NCBI RefSeq assembly: GCF_010183535.1
Contig: NC_071332.1
Coordinates: 7,874,001-7,938,000 of the forward strand
Direction of reading: 5' to 3'
Source: Caenorhabditis remanei
Lineage: Eukaryota; Nematoda; Chromadorea; Rhabditida; Rhabditidae
DNA: 64,000 nt
Shown: positions 11,607-20,736 of the stretch, piece after piece
Numbering within the stretch: the first letter of the stretch is position 1
Layout of the letters: each line of letters begins with the position of its first letter
Notes under the pieces: generated by a model
What the model was told of the DNA's origin: nothing
Databases searched by the model: none
The model's input: the letters and a program-made list of their open reading frames with translations, nothing else
Position numbers and translations under genes: made by a program

Positions 11607-12384
11607 GTTCATATGATGATAATATTCATGTTTGAAAACAAATAAAATTGTAAAATTTATCATGTTTCTTTTTGTGCTCCTCTCATCAAGAAAAATATTT
11701 AAACTACGGGGTACTGTAGATCCCAAAACGGGCCTCTACATGGGCTATGTTCATTATCCTACTGGCTCCAAGGCGGCTAGCTTTTGGGAAAATACTTACA
11801 GAAACGTTAGAGTTCAAAGAAAATCAGGTACGATGAAAACGGAACTTTCCATCGAGCACATTTTGAACTAAACTTACGAATTTTACATGAACAACGCCGA
11901 AAAACGCAACACTGATTGGAGTTCCAAATAACCAAAGTTATTAGTTTTATTATTAAAACATTCAATATTTCCAACAATATACTTTCATGAGTTTCTAAAG
12001 CTCTGTTCCGATTGATAATGGTCTTATTATTAATTTTTCCATACATACCCTTCTAGACATGATCAAAAAAGTTGTGAACTACAAAAAGGAAGAACCGTTC
12101 TTGTATTATCCTACAAATTGTAGATAAGGTGTATTCTGTAAATAAAAAATTTCCAATGCAAACCGTTTCCTACAGAAAAATGCGAAACCTAATACATTTC
12201 TGCTTGGTACTGTAATCCATCCGATGATGTGTCTTTTGAAGGTATTAGGTGTTTTTGCAAAAGGACAGATTATCCCCAACAAGTTCTATACAACATTTCA
12301 TTCATTCAATACAAAAATATCCGAGAAAAAACAGGAAAAATGTGTGTATTCTTGCACACCAAAATTTAAAATTCAGAAAATTAT
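11607..12384. other. Intergenic with a compositionally odd patch
   Basis: About 0.8 kb between converging secreted-protein genes 2 and 3. A moderately GC-rich patch at about 11700–11800 stands out from AT-rich flanks and opens a 79-codon frame, but that frame has no recognisable domain, signal peptide or splice sites. It may be a repeat fragment. Confidence 0.35.
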
Positions 12385-12768
12385 TTAATGAGTAGGCGTG
12401 GTGTGATGTCCCTCGAACTCCTTCTTCTTCTGCTCGACGAATGCTTCATAAGCCTTTTGGTCAGCTTCTGATTGAGTCTTGATGTAGGTTTCAGTGTCAC
12501 TCTTGATCGCTTCGAATGCCTTCTTTGCGTTTTCTGGATTTCCCTTGGCTTCCTCGAGCTGAGTCTTGTACTTTTCAGCGACATCAACAATTCCTTGGGC
12601 AGCCTTATCAGAGATACCGGCGGCAACAAGTTGAGCTTTCACTTCATCAGCTGAAATTCATGAAGATAAGCAGTTTACAGTATGACTAGACTTACCAGTT
12701 GGTGGAGCTGGTGGAGCAGCATAAACGGCGATAGCGAGAAGGGCGACAGCGACGAAAAGTTTGCACAT
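12385..12768 (-). CDS. Small secreted helical protein 3 (SXP/RAL-2-like, tentative)
   Basis: 112-aa secreted paralogue on the minus strand. Exon 1 (12768–12696) encodes MCKLFVAVALLAIAVYA plus APPAPPT. Intron 12695–12651; exon 2 (12650–12385) begins ADEVKAQLVAAGISDKAAQG and contains QSEADQKAYEAFVEQKKKEF, ending in a His/Thr-rich tail. It has the same phase-1 intron as genes 1 and 2. Its inverted orientation points to a local duplication with inversion. A TTATAAAT element lies upstream at about 12795. Confidence 0.88.
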
Positions 12769-13931
12769 TTTCTAAAATATCAAAACAGATTTTCAGATTT
12801 ATAAGAAAATGCAGTATTGAAAAGTAGAAAAAGAAGACTGAGTTGGTAATGTTTTTTTCAGAGTTTCAGCACTCATTTTATACATCCGAAGGGCTTCGAT
12901 TCTAGGCGGGGACACAATAACTGGTTTGTAATTTGTGTTACGCTACGGAATCGAAAAACTTCGCGGGGTTGTTCGTCACGGCAATTATCCAGTGGATGGC
13001 ACAAAAACAGGCAAACGGTTAGATATTTTGATGTCTGGCATATACCGTTTATCCGATAGTTTTGAAAAAATGAAGAGAAGTGTTAGTCACGAGAATGACG
13101 TTTGAATGTGGAGAAGAAGAGGAGTTGGAATAACAGACTGAACGACTCTATCAATCAATGAGACTAATGTTTGAGTTTTGGACAGTGTGAATTCTGATTT
13201 TAATACCAGAACTTTCGTTTTTCCTTTTTTTTTCTGGATTACTGTATCTGCATTTCACTTGTGCGGGCAATGGAAACTTCTCCAGTTTTAAACTCGTCTG
13301 TATTGATATCTACTAACTGGGTCCATCTAGAACATTCTCCTCAGTCTTCTGAACCATTTTCCCATTATTTGAATTGAATCTTCACAAGAGATCTCCAGTT
13401 TTCCAAGACTAGTCCACTTTATAATTACTGTAATAAGTCTGATACTTCACATTTTTCTGTAAATCTCCAATGAATTCAATTATATTTATCTCATCATCAA
13501 TTTTCAAACTTCTCCATCCAACTGAGCTCTTGATCTCACGACGAGGGGACATCCCACACAAAGATCATCATCTCGAACGGCCATCGATCATCATCATTCA
13601 TCATCGCAAAATCGCAAACAGACAATTCAATCCTCCAAACCTCAAATTGATCTTCACCCATAAACTTTTCGGTTAGTCGCGAGCGAGTAATCTGGTTTAC
13701 TGTCATAACACTTTGGATAGATTTGTTGTTTTCGAAAAAAATGTTATGGTTGAAGTGCTCATTGGTTTATCCTTCAACCGATCACTCGATGAATCGAAAT
13801 ATGGGAAAATCGAAATGGGATAACGAGTTGTGAAACGAAAAAAACTAAAAAACTAGGAATCGTTTGAAATCCAATAAATGAAACTCGGATAAAACGTTGG
13901 AAACAATGGCTTTAGAATCAAAAAAATAGAA
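12769..13931. other. Intergenic between divergent secreted-protein genes 3 and 4
   Basis: About 1.16 kb without a supported exon; holds both promoters. An ATCATCATC-rich stretch lies near 13560–13610. Confidence 0.4.
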
Positions 13932-14312
13932 ATGTTTGTGAAGACTACTGTATCTCTTGCAATCTTTTTCGTTTTTGTTTCTTCAATTCCCAACTCTCCG
14001 GAAGTGGATTTCTCTCCAGATGACGTGAAGAAAGGGTTAATTAATGAAGGAGTTTCCGAATCTGGTGCAACTGAAATAACTGTATTTTTATTCAAGGTAA
14101 ATACTCTTTATTTTCTTCTCCAATCATAATTATTGGAATTACAGGATCGTCCAGAAGATATCACAGCTGGTGAACTGAAGACAGAGTTTCGTGAATTCCT
14201 GGAGAAAATGAGTATTGAAGATAAATCTGCGATTAAAGGAATCATCAGCAGAGAGCTTGAGAAATTCTTCTCGGAGTCTGGTGACAATCAATCTATTTTT
14301 CTTGTTGGATGA
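13932..14312 (+). CDS. Small secreted protein 4, divergent member of the cluster
   Basis: 110 aa, signal peptide MFVKTTVSLAIFFVFVSS. Exon 1 is longer (13932–14096) and the intron (14097–14144) falls in a different place from genes 1–3. The mature part still aligns: DDVKKGLINEGVSESGATEI resembles the family core (V/M-K-x-x-L-x-x-x-G-x-S), and ELKTEFREFLEKMSIEDKSA matches the second half. It ends QSIFLVG. Total length equals that of genes 1 and 2, which supports common descent despite the moved intron and low identity. Confidence 0.75.
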
Positions 14313-14874
14313 TTTTAAATTGATTTGATGTTTTGAAAGTGTCGCTAATAAATGATTTTTAGCAATTGATTTGTATTTCGTAAGCAATAAAAACCCGATA
14401 TTGTTGAAAACGAACAAGATTAAATTGTGAAATTCAAGACATCCCACATCAGATATCAAAATGAGACAGATGTCAGTTATAAATACTGTTGTTTCATCGG
14501 AAAGACACACAAACATAAAACAAAACACGAAAAACAATTCCTCAAAAACAATGTTTTATCACTTTAATTTTTAATCTGGAAAACTTCACATTGCTTTATT
14601 TCTTGTGTTTTCCTTGTCCCCCGATTAATTCTACTTTTTGATGAACGACGTTATGGAATTACTGTGAACAAAAACTATCCCTGTTAACACTTCCACACGA
14701 AGCTCTCACAGTTTATTCTTCCTTCTTTTGTCCCATTTTCTGTCGCTGATGTTGTCGGAGAAGAACCAGTACAGATAACATAAAAGTTCGGAATGAGGGT
14801 TATCAAAACATCAGCCACCAAAGTTTCACTATAAAACTAAAACTCGGAAGAACAGAAATCCAACCGAATCCAGA
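14313..14874. other. Intergenic, promoter of secreted-protein gene 5
   Basis: No exon supported in about 560 bp. TATAAAA at 14830–14836 lies 45 bp before the next start codon. Confidence 0.4.
14830..14836 (+). promoter_or_regulatory. TATA box of small secreted protein gene 5
   Basis: TATAAAA 45 bp upstream of the ATG at 14875, the same arrangement as in genes 1 and 2. Confidence 0.6.
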
Positions 14875-15202
14875 ATGTTGAAACTTCTTTCCGTCTTCGC
14901 TGTACTTGCTGTTCTCGCTTTTGCTAAACCAAATCGTGAGTTGTCGATTTATTTTTCGTTCCGATTGAAGATTTTCAGCGGAGGAGATGAAAGCTGAAAT
15001 GACTGCAGCTGGTGTTTCTGCTGCGGGAGTTTCAACTATTTCCACTTTCATGGAAAGTCACAAACCGCAGAGAGGAGGTAACCGTGAAGCTGGAAAAGCT
15101 GAATTTGATGCTATGCTTGCGACTCTCACAGAGGCGGATCGTGCTGCTTTCCAGAAAATGATGCAAAGCAAGCACCCGAAAGGAGGAAGAGGAAAACAGT
15201 AA
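14875..15202 (+). CDS. Small secreted protein 5 (short, basic tail)
   Basis: 94-aa secreted paralogue. Exon 1 (14875–14935) encodes MLKLLSVFAVLAVLAFA plus KPN; intron to 14978 (TTTTCAG); exon 2 (14979–15202) begins PEEMKAEMTAAGVSAAGVST. The helical core is shorter than in genes 1–3 and ends in a basic glycine-rich tail (HPKGGRGKQ). The exon layout with the phase-1 intron matches genes 1–3. It is the last member of the cluster before the convergent mdt-6 gene. Confidence 0.82.
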
Positions 15203-15321
15203 TCCCTGAATTTTTTTCGGATAAAGATATATTTTATTATTAATATTTTAGTTTGGAATGATCATGATATTTGCAAATTGTACAGTGTGAGAAGGAACAG
15301 TTGTACCAAGTACCGTATTAA

Positions 15322-16111
15322 TTATTTGGTTTGTGCCCTTGCGGCCGGTTCGGCAAACTTCGGCTCTTCAGCAGCTGGTTGGGCAACTTCTTCTGGTTTC
15401 TTATCTTCTTCTTCCACCTCTTCTTTTTCGAGAGCTTCATCGGCTGGCATTTCACTGAACAATTGATTAACTAGCATCATCGTTCGTGTCTTTTGGAAAT
15501 TTGTGCTTCGTTCTTCTAATTTCTCTTCCTCGTCGTCCTTCTTATCTTCGTCTCTTTTTTTCACGTTCGGTTTGTTCTTGAATTCCCAATAATATCCTTT
15601 AGCTGTGTTGTATCGTGAATAATTGGTTACTTCTCCGAAAGCATTCCGAAGCGGTTCGAGAGCACCGAGCAAGCGGGATTGAATAAGACTGTACATATCA
15701 GGTGCCTGATGAACGTTGCCACTGATAATGTAGTAGTAAGAAATCGGACTGACTGAAATAATTCTTTTGGAGATGAAAAAATCAGAATAGCTTTCTGTTT
15801 AACTAACCGTTTGTCGGACTATTTCTTCTTTGTTTGCAGATAATGAAGAGCGGAGGCTGCGAATACCAAAGGACATATTGAATTCCTTGCATGTTTCGAA
15901 GACATTCCTCTACTGTTCTATTCTTAATACCCTGCATTATGATCTGTTGATTACACGAGTTCATTTCATAGAAAGTGTTGGCCTGGTTGCAGAAATATTC
16001 TAACGCATTTTCCTTGTAGATTTGGTTAGCTGGCCATTGCGGATTGCGAAATGAAAGATACAGTGGATTTTCTTGTCGTGCCGTTGTCGGAGGACCCATG
16101 CGTGGCATCAT
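15322..16111 (-). CDS. mdt-6: Mediator complex subunit 6 (MED6)
   Basis: About 245 aa in three exons. Mediator bridges transcription factors and RNA polymerase II in the nucleus, and MED6 is a head-module subunit. The start is placed at MMPRMGPP (16111) because TTTCAG at 16117 lies 5 nt upstream, a good trans-splice acceptor. The conserved MED6 core is clear: NPLYLSFRNPQW, ALEYFCNQANTFYEMNSCNQ, GIQYVLWYSQPPLFIICKQ, then after an intron SPISYYYIISGNVHQAPD, and in the last exon FGEVTNYSRYNTAKGYYWEF. The carboxy-terminal third is acidic and low complexity, as in the worm orthologue. It lies 180 bp downstream of the stop of another minus-strand gene, so it is probably the second gene of an operon and SL2-spliced. 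Confidence 0.93.
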
Positions 16112-16298
16112 TATGTCTGAAATCCAGATTATGCACATTTCGAAATTGGAAGAATCATACAATCGAATGAGTAATGTTGTCGGTCAAAACCGTACAATAG
16201 CATGTGATTCAAAGTCAATAGTAAGACAGAATAATTTATCAGTATTCACGGGAAAAAGAGGATCGTATAAATAATAATCGGGAGAAAAATAGACATAT

Positions 16299-16784
16299 TC
16301 AACGTTTCATCTTGGAGTCGAAGTTAAGGTAATCAGATGGGAAAATGGATTCATCACGGTTGAGCAGCATGTCGAAATGGAGACGGGACGACTGGAACAC
16401 TCCATCGGGCCCGCGGTTGATTTGGGCAGCCGAGTTCAACTCACTAAAGCGATATGTTGAATTAAGAAATTTAATTTGAAATCTTACAGCAAGCGTTGCT
16501 CTGCTTGAGCGTTTCCAGAGAGAAGACGTTGAGCATTCAAGTAGTTTTCAATCTTTGGATTCATTCTGGATCCGTCTGCGAGAAGCTCGTGAGCAACGAC
16601 GTTGTTGGGCTAAAATGTGCTCTATGGTGAAATCTGGCAGTTATAGCGATAAATTTACCATCTTTGGTGCCTCAGTTGGCTTTTTCTCGGCAGTTGCTGA
16701 CTGGATGAAGAACTCTGGCTGCTCAGAGGTGCTGTCACGAAGCAAGTCTTCTTCGCGGGTCTTGGAGAGTTTCAGGAGAGCCAT
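16299..16784 (-). CDS. Uncharacterised conserved-looking 129-aa protein upstream of mdt-6
   Basis: Three exons, start at 16784 (CAG acceptor immediately upstream at 16785–16787), stop at 16299–16301. The sequence begins MALLKLSKTREEDLLRDSTS, has a middle block NVVAHELLADGSRMNPKIEN, and ends FPSDYLNFDSKMKR. It has no signal peptide, transmembrane helix or cysteine motif. Small hydrophilic proteins of this kind are often nuclear or cytosolic adaptors, but I do not recognise the family. It is co-oriented with mdt-6, 180 bp upstream, and is probably the first gene of a two-gene operon. Clean splice sites, correct phases and C-ending codons support that it is real. Confidence 0.75.
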
Positions 16785-17259
16785 CTGAAGTGATAAGTTA
16801 ATTAAAAGTACGAAAAAGTGGTTGTGAACAGTACGAAAAATAACTTCCGTTAAGTAAAAGAAAGAAAAAGTGAAGAGAAAATCATCCGATAAGTGAGAAA
16901 ACTGAACGACAGAATTCCCATTCAAAAAATCATCATTTTTGGTGAGTCAAATTGTTGCTGGCGCCTTTCCCGATATCGGCATTTTGAGAAACGCGCCAAG
17001 GTTACGTCGCAAATTCACATGATTTCTTTGACTTCTTTGCATTAAAAACTGGTTTATAAGCATCTTTTCAGATTTTTTTCAGTGCCAGAATACTCAATGA
17101 CTATTCAGTCTCGAATTTCAAAATGATCAGAAAAGTTTACCTTGATATTTCATGAGAGAGCACGCGAATAATCAATAACTCCGAATGCCACGTCTTTTCT
17201 TGAATTCTCTTGTTTTCATAAAATATTTCACGTCAAAAAATGATTTGTTTTTCAGCAGA

Positions 17260-18932
17260 ATGGGTGCATTACTCGCAGCTCCTATGTGTGCTGCTTCGGT
17301 AAGACTAATTATTCATTTAAAAAATAAAATAAAGCATTAATTTCAGTCAGCATGCTGTTTTGGAAGCGCAGCCTGTTCGCTGTGTTGCTCGATATGTCCA
17401 ACTAGTAAAAGCTCGACAACTACTCGAATTATGTACGCCTTGATGCTGTTCACTAGCACTTTCCTTTCCTGCGTTATGCTGTTACCAGGAATTCAAAATA
17501 AACTAGCAGAGGTAAATAGACTGTTAAAAATTTATAGTCGTTTTTTTTAAATTTCAGAATAAATGGTTTTGTGAAGGGTTGAACGAGTATGCCGGAATCA
17601 GTTGTGCGCATGCTACCGGATTTCAAGCTGTTTATCGTGTTTGTGCTGCCACTGCATCATTTTTCTTTCTCTTCATGCTGATCATGTTTGGTGTAAAAGA
17701 TTCTAAAGACGGTCGTTCTGCTATTCAGAACGGATTTTGGTTCTTCAAGTACCTGATTTTGGCTGGGCTAATCGTTGGATTTTTCTTTATACGTAGCGAG
17801 AGCTTGGCAACTCGTAAGTAGAAATCTTGAAATTTATATTGTTCAACAAAAACTTTCAGCTCTCATGTACATTGGTTTACTCGGAGGATTTATGTTCATC
17901 CTCATCCAGCTTATTCTCATTGTCGATTTTGCTCATGGACTCGCTGAAGCTTGGGTCACTTCGTATGAAGAAAGTGAATCGAACTACTGCTACGCTGGGC
18001 TTCTTGTGACTGTATTCGGAGGATTCGCTCTTGCTCTTGCCGCTGTGATCATCATGTTCATCTTCTACACGACTGGTGAAGGTTGTGGACTCCCCCGTTT
18101 CTTCATCATTTTCAACTCTCTCCTCTGCGTTGGGCTCACAGTTCTCTCATTGCATCCAGCTGTTCAAGAAGTATCACCACGATCTGGACTCGTTCAAGCT
18201 GTCATGATTACTGGATACGTTATGTATTTGACATGGGCTGCGTTGATCAACAACCCCGACAAGCAATGCAATCCATCCCTTATCAGTATTTTCACGGGGA
18301 ATTCGACTGATCCAACACACAAAGACAAGGAACAACACTATGGAATCCCGCTTCCAGCTCAGTCAATCGTTTCTCTTTTCCTCTGGTTCGCTTGTCTTCT
18401 CTATGCTTCTATTCGCAACTCCTCCAACACCTCACTTGGGAAAATCACTGGAGGAAGCAATAATTCCGATGAGGCTATTCAACTAAGTTCGTCCATGAAG
18501 GGTGGTTCGTGCATGTTTTTTCCTTACTTGTTTTTATGTTTATTTCCCATGTGTAGTCTTTTTTCATTAATTTATGCTAGCCTCTCTATATTCAAATTTT
18601 TCAGCGGATGATGACACGGAATCTCAAAGATCTCGCAAAGTTTACGACAACGAGGAAGAAGGAGTCGCCTATTCTTACAGCTTCTTCCACTTCATGTTCG
18701 CGCTTGCATCTCTTTATGTAATGATGACGCTAACTTCATGGTACAAGTAAGTTTAATTGGTCACAGTAACAAAGTGAACGTTATTCTCATTTTCAGGCCG
18801 GATAATGATCTTTCTCACTTGAATTCGAACATGGCTTCCGTTTGGGTGAAAATTGTATCTTCCTGGGTGTGCGTAGGATTGTACTGTTGGACTCTCGTTG
18901 CTCCACTAGCCTTCCCGGACAGAGAATTCTAA
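17260..18932 (+). CDS. SERINC family (serine incorporator/TMS) membrane protein
   Basis: About 460 aa, polytopic. SERINCs are multipass membrane proteins of ER, Golgi and plasma membrane, linked to serine-derived lipid synthesis and phospholipid scrambling. The start follows TTTTTCAG by 3 nt. Seen: [13 protein letters not shown], the Cys-rich [16 protein letters not shown] of TM1, [16 protein letters not shown], then a large exon with [41 protein letters not shown] and [20 protein letters not shown]. The last exons give [26 protein letters not shown] and the typical carboxy terminus [19 protein letters not shown], which match the family strongly. The poly(A) signal AATAAA is at 19119–19124. 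A TMEM258 gene follows on the same strand and is probably co-transcribed. Confidence 0.95.
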
Positions 18933-19118
18933 ATATTTGTTTAAAACTGAAAACTGTACATTGTCTTCTATTCCCAGTGAAATTGATTCTCGTCACACCA
19001 TACTTATTCTAATCAGATGTAAATATCGCATCAATTTGCCATGAAAACGTAGTTGTACATTTTTGATTCGCCCAAACTCGACCCCATCTTCAAAACTCAC
19101 TTATTTCTTTTTCTTTTT

Positions 19119-19124
19119 AATAAA
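19119..19124 (+). terminator. Poly(A) signal of the SERINC gene
   Basis: AATAAA about 190 bp after the SERINC stop. It marks the end of the first cistron of the probable SERINC–TMEM258 operon; cleavage is expected about 15 nt downstream. Confidence 0.6.
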
Positions 19125-19217
19125 GCATTCTGAAATTATGACTTTTTTCTTTCATTTGTTCGTTTGAAACGAAGTTTATTATTTATATGTTGCTGATATT
19201 CTGATATTGTGTTTAAC

Positions 19218-19517
19218 CATAGTTGTCAAGGCCCGGGCCGGCCCGGGCCGGTAGAAAATTTTCAAGGCCCGGCCCGGCCCGAAGGCCCGGCTTCAAAAAA
19301 TGACCCTTTTTTTCCCAATTTTTTTTTCGAAATTTTTTCAATTTTTCATCGGAAATGTGACCATTTTTGACTATTTTTCAGAATTTCTTCTAATTCTGAC
19401 TGATAGTCGAAAATTTGACTTTTTCGCGAAAAAATTCAAAAAAATTCAAAAAATTTGAAAAAATTTGAAAATTTGACTTTCGCGCCAATTTGCCCGGGCC
19501 GGGCCTTGACAACTATG
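19218..19517. mobile_element. hAT-like MITE 1 (300 bp, terminal inverted repeats)
   Basis: Perfect terminal inverted repeats: the left end CATAGTTGTCAAGGCCCGG is the reverse complement of the right end. The flanks carry an exact 8-bp target site duplication TGTTTAAC (19210–19217 and 19518–19525). An 8-bp duplication and CA...TG ends are typical of hAT transposons. There is no coding capacity; the arms are rich in GGCCCGG/CCGGGC and the middle is AT-rich, so it can fold into a long hairpin. It sits only 28 bp upstream of the TMEM258 start codon, between two probably co-transcribed genes. Confidence 0.9.
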
Positions 19518-19545
19518 TGTTTAACTCTTATTGTAGCAGGTCGCC

Positions 19546-19829
19546 ATGGATATATCCAAGATGGACAGATATGCCGCTCCGGTTCACTTCTCGAGCCTTC
19601 CTCTCCTGACCACTTTCCTCTGCGGAGTCGGTCTTCTTCTTCTTGCCGCATTCACCATGCTCCAGGTTGTTGTTTTGATTATAGTTAATTTTAATCTCAG
19701 GTTTTCAGGTTACCGCGACAAAGTACAACCGCAACTTCTTGAAGGAACTCTTCATTGCTGCCACTGCATCCATCTTTCTTGGATTCGGTTCGGTCTTCCT
19801 TCTTCTCTGGGTTGGAATCTATGTTTGAG
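19546..19829 (+). CDS. TMEM258 homologue (oligosaccharyltransferase subunit)
   Basis: 79 aa in two exons, the same length as human TMEM258. TMEM258/Kuduk is a subunit of the ER oligosaccharyltransferase that N-glycosylates proteins. Exon 1 (19546–19665) gives [19 protein letters not shown] and the first membrane helix; the 43-bp intron ends at TTTTCAG 19708. Exon 2 gives [15 protein letters not shown] and the invariant end [17 protein letters not shown]. Two transmembrane helices are clear. Acceptors TTGTAG (19531–19536) and CAG (19537–19539) lie just before the ATG and could take SL2. MITE 1 ends 28 bp upstream of the start. Confidence 0.95.
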
Positions 19830-20088
19830 CCAACGAATCATCAAGCAAAACCGTTTGTGCTAATGTGATATTTATTGAACTCGACTGTTTATCTTAATTT
19901 ATTCTTTTTGGTTATAGCTTTTCTGTTGCACTTTCGGGCGATCTAAATTCCGTTTTATACCGGCTTCCAAAGAATTAATAAAGTATTTATTTGGGAAACC
20001 CGTGAACTGTGTAGACAGAATGTGCGAATGGGATAGAACACAAGAAAAGAGACCCGAAAGTAAAATAATTCAAAATAGAAAAATGAAG

Positions 20089-20736
20089 CTATGAAGATTC
20101 CGTTGTTTTACAGAATTGTTGACATTCCAGACGGTTGTTGAACTGATTCTGGTTACCTCCACATTTCTGCACTCCGAATGGATAGCATTCCTGAGTGGCT
20201 ACATCAAAGTAGTAGCGAGTTAAGAGATCCATTTCAGAAGAGTTGGCAGAAGTATCACAAAGAGCTGAGTCTGGAATAGAGAGAATTGAAGTTTTGCCAC
20301 CAACTCCAGTTTGTAGGCTCATTTCCGTAACTTCCACTTGTTTTCTGTTTGATTTCTTTCTATTTGTCAGGAGAAGAAACACTACTTCCAACAAATCACA
20401 CATCGATCGAAAAGATCAACAAAAGATTATGTTAACCTACAGTTTAGTCGGGAAACTATCAGATCTTTGATTGAATTTGAACATTTTATGAGCTGATGAT
20501 CGATTTCATGCTATTTTTAAACATGTTGGACCCAAAAATTTTTCACAACAGTTAGCTTTCAATGGAAAGTGTAACTTAATGATTTCATAGAGATTTTCAT
20601 TCAAAAACTCACCAGGTGGCAGATAACAGATACTTGGATAAGTAAGAGGAGAAGCAAAAACCGGTGGATCCGGATATCTGGATTTCGCCTCAATTGTAAC
20701 TGCTAATAAGAGAATCAAGACTGGAAGAAGATGCAT
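20089..20736 (-). CDS. Secreted single-domain Kunitz (BPTI) protein
   Basis: About 102 aa. Exon 1 (20736–20613) starts right after a CAG acceptor and encodes the signal peptide MHLLPVLILLLAVTIEA and the first Kunitz cysteine (SICYLPPG). A 342-bp intron follows. Exon 2 (20270–20089) continues DSALCDTSAN, RYYFDVATQECYPFGV and QKCGGNQNQFNNRLECQQFC, giving all six cysteines in Kunitz order with the F/YY and GGNxNxF signatures. Kunitz domains usually inhibit serine proteases. The reactive-site loop after the second cysteine (CDTSANSSEMDLL) does not resemble the canonical C-K/R-A loop, so inhibitory activity is uncertain. It lies convergent with TMEM258. Confidence 0.85.

Noticed and set aside
11632..11871. 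79-codon frame downstream of secreted-protein gene 2
   Set aside because: No signal peptide that makes sense, no domain, and it begins within the gene's 3' UTR.
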